Origin: Coptis chinensis
Lineage: Eukaryota; Streptophyta; Magnoliopsida; Ranunculales; Ranunculaceae
NCBI GenBank assembly: GCA_015680905.1
Contig: CM027383.1
Location: 88,817,001 to 88,881,000, forward strand
Length of the DNA: 64,000 nt
Reading direction: 5' to 3'
The notes under the pieces are model-generated. The model did no database searches and was not told the origin of the DNA. It saw only the letters and a program-made list of their open reading frames with translations. The position numbers were made by a program, and so were the translations under genes. This document shows positions 63,840 through 64,000 of this stretch, piece after piece (within the stretch, counting starts at the first letter, position 1; every line of letters starts with the position of its first letter).

Positions 63840-64000
63840 TTTGTTGGAGTGAGAAGACGAATCAGAGAGGGAAAGAAGTTTGAGGGAAGTAGGGAAGTGG
63901 GAGAGAGACAGAGAGTCCGACAATGTTGGGGAGAGAATTGGGAAATAAATAGTTTAATTCTTTTTTTGTTTTTTAGATATATTGTTTTTGTAAAAAAGTA
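63840..64000 (-). repeat. Right TIR, second MULE (inner part; cut by the window end)
   Basis: Reverse complement of 44985-45135 with small differences; the match runs to the last base of the window. Confidence 0.85.

Larger units (their letters stand above)
44889..64000 (+). mobile_element. Second FAR1-type MULE, swollen by nested insertions, right end beyond window
   Basis: Sequence at about 44985-45130 (ACAAAAATAATATATCTAAA, CAATTCTCTCCCCAACATTG, CTCTCTCCCACTTCCCT) recurs as reverse complement at about 63840-64000, so the right TIR starts at the window edge and should end roughly 100 bp further on. Between them lie a FAR1-type transposase, an LTR element, a Pack-MULE and a captured carrier fragment. 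Removing the two nested elements leaves roughly 5.8 kb, close to the first MULE. The left end near 44889 is estimated; the TSD cannot be checked here. Confidence 0.85.

Overview
The window is nuclear DNA of a flowering plant, most likely a eudicot. The signs are AT-rich sequence, GT-AG introns, plant-only gene families (trichome-birefringence-like, GH9 endoglucanase, TRM/LONGIFOLIA-type) and plant transposon lineages (Tat-type Ty3/gypsy, FAR1-type MULEs, CACTA, Helitron, PIF/Harbinger and hAT MITEs). I cannot name the species. Only two protein-coding genes look intact: a TBL-family (putative polysaccharide O-acetyltransferase) gene on + (24107-26858) and a GH9 endo-1,4-beta-glucanase gene on - (27323-31582). 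They are convergent and about 460 bp apart, and both act on the cell wall. Nearly everything else is transposable element, usually nested.

Layout. 1-8366: a decayed Tat-lineage (Retand-like) Ty3/gypsy element on -, with 5' LTR, gag, protease, RT, two RNase H domains and integrase, plus an antisense coiled-coil ORF on its 3' side; its 3' LTR is outside the window. 8860-21380: Helitron-like sequence with two arrays of a ~55-bp minisatellite. A solo LTR (10713-19331, TSD ATACC) is inserted in it and is itself split by a 7.3-kb CACTA-like element (10940-18249) carrying fragments of two host genes, GCP2 and a CDK-like kinase. 21381-22552: a 1.17-kb palindrome. 22671-23122: a Harbinger-type MITE. 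24107-31582: the TBL and GH9 genes, the latter with nested MITEs in intron 2.

32240-44400: a tandem duplicate of the GH9 locus, now a pseudogene and blown apart by insertions: a Harbinger element with a 5'-truncated LINE inside, two CGATATAT-rich MITEs, and a complete 5627-bp FAR1-type MULE (34674-40300, TSD CAAAAAGAG) that carries a fragment of a TRM-family gene. 44406-44718: a MULE-type MITE. 44889 to beyond 64000: a second FAR1-type MULE, whose right TIR begins at the end of the window. It contains an 11.5-kb non-autonomous LTR element (47378-58925), itself holding a solo LTR (53929-56468, TSD TCACT); a 1.8-kb Pack-MULE (59811-61623, TSD TATAATCTA) with a broken mitoferrin copy; and a second captured mitochondrial-carrier fragment (BTL-like).

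The main interest is four independent captures or transduplications of host genes by three kinds of DNA transposon in 50 kb. The insertion order is readable because most elements keep target-site duplications, and the intact GH9 copy supplies the empty site for several insertions. I see no evidence of a prokaryotic-style system, CRISPR or operon. All assignments come from reading the sequence; none was checked against a database.
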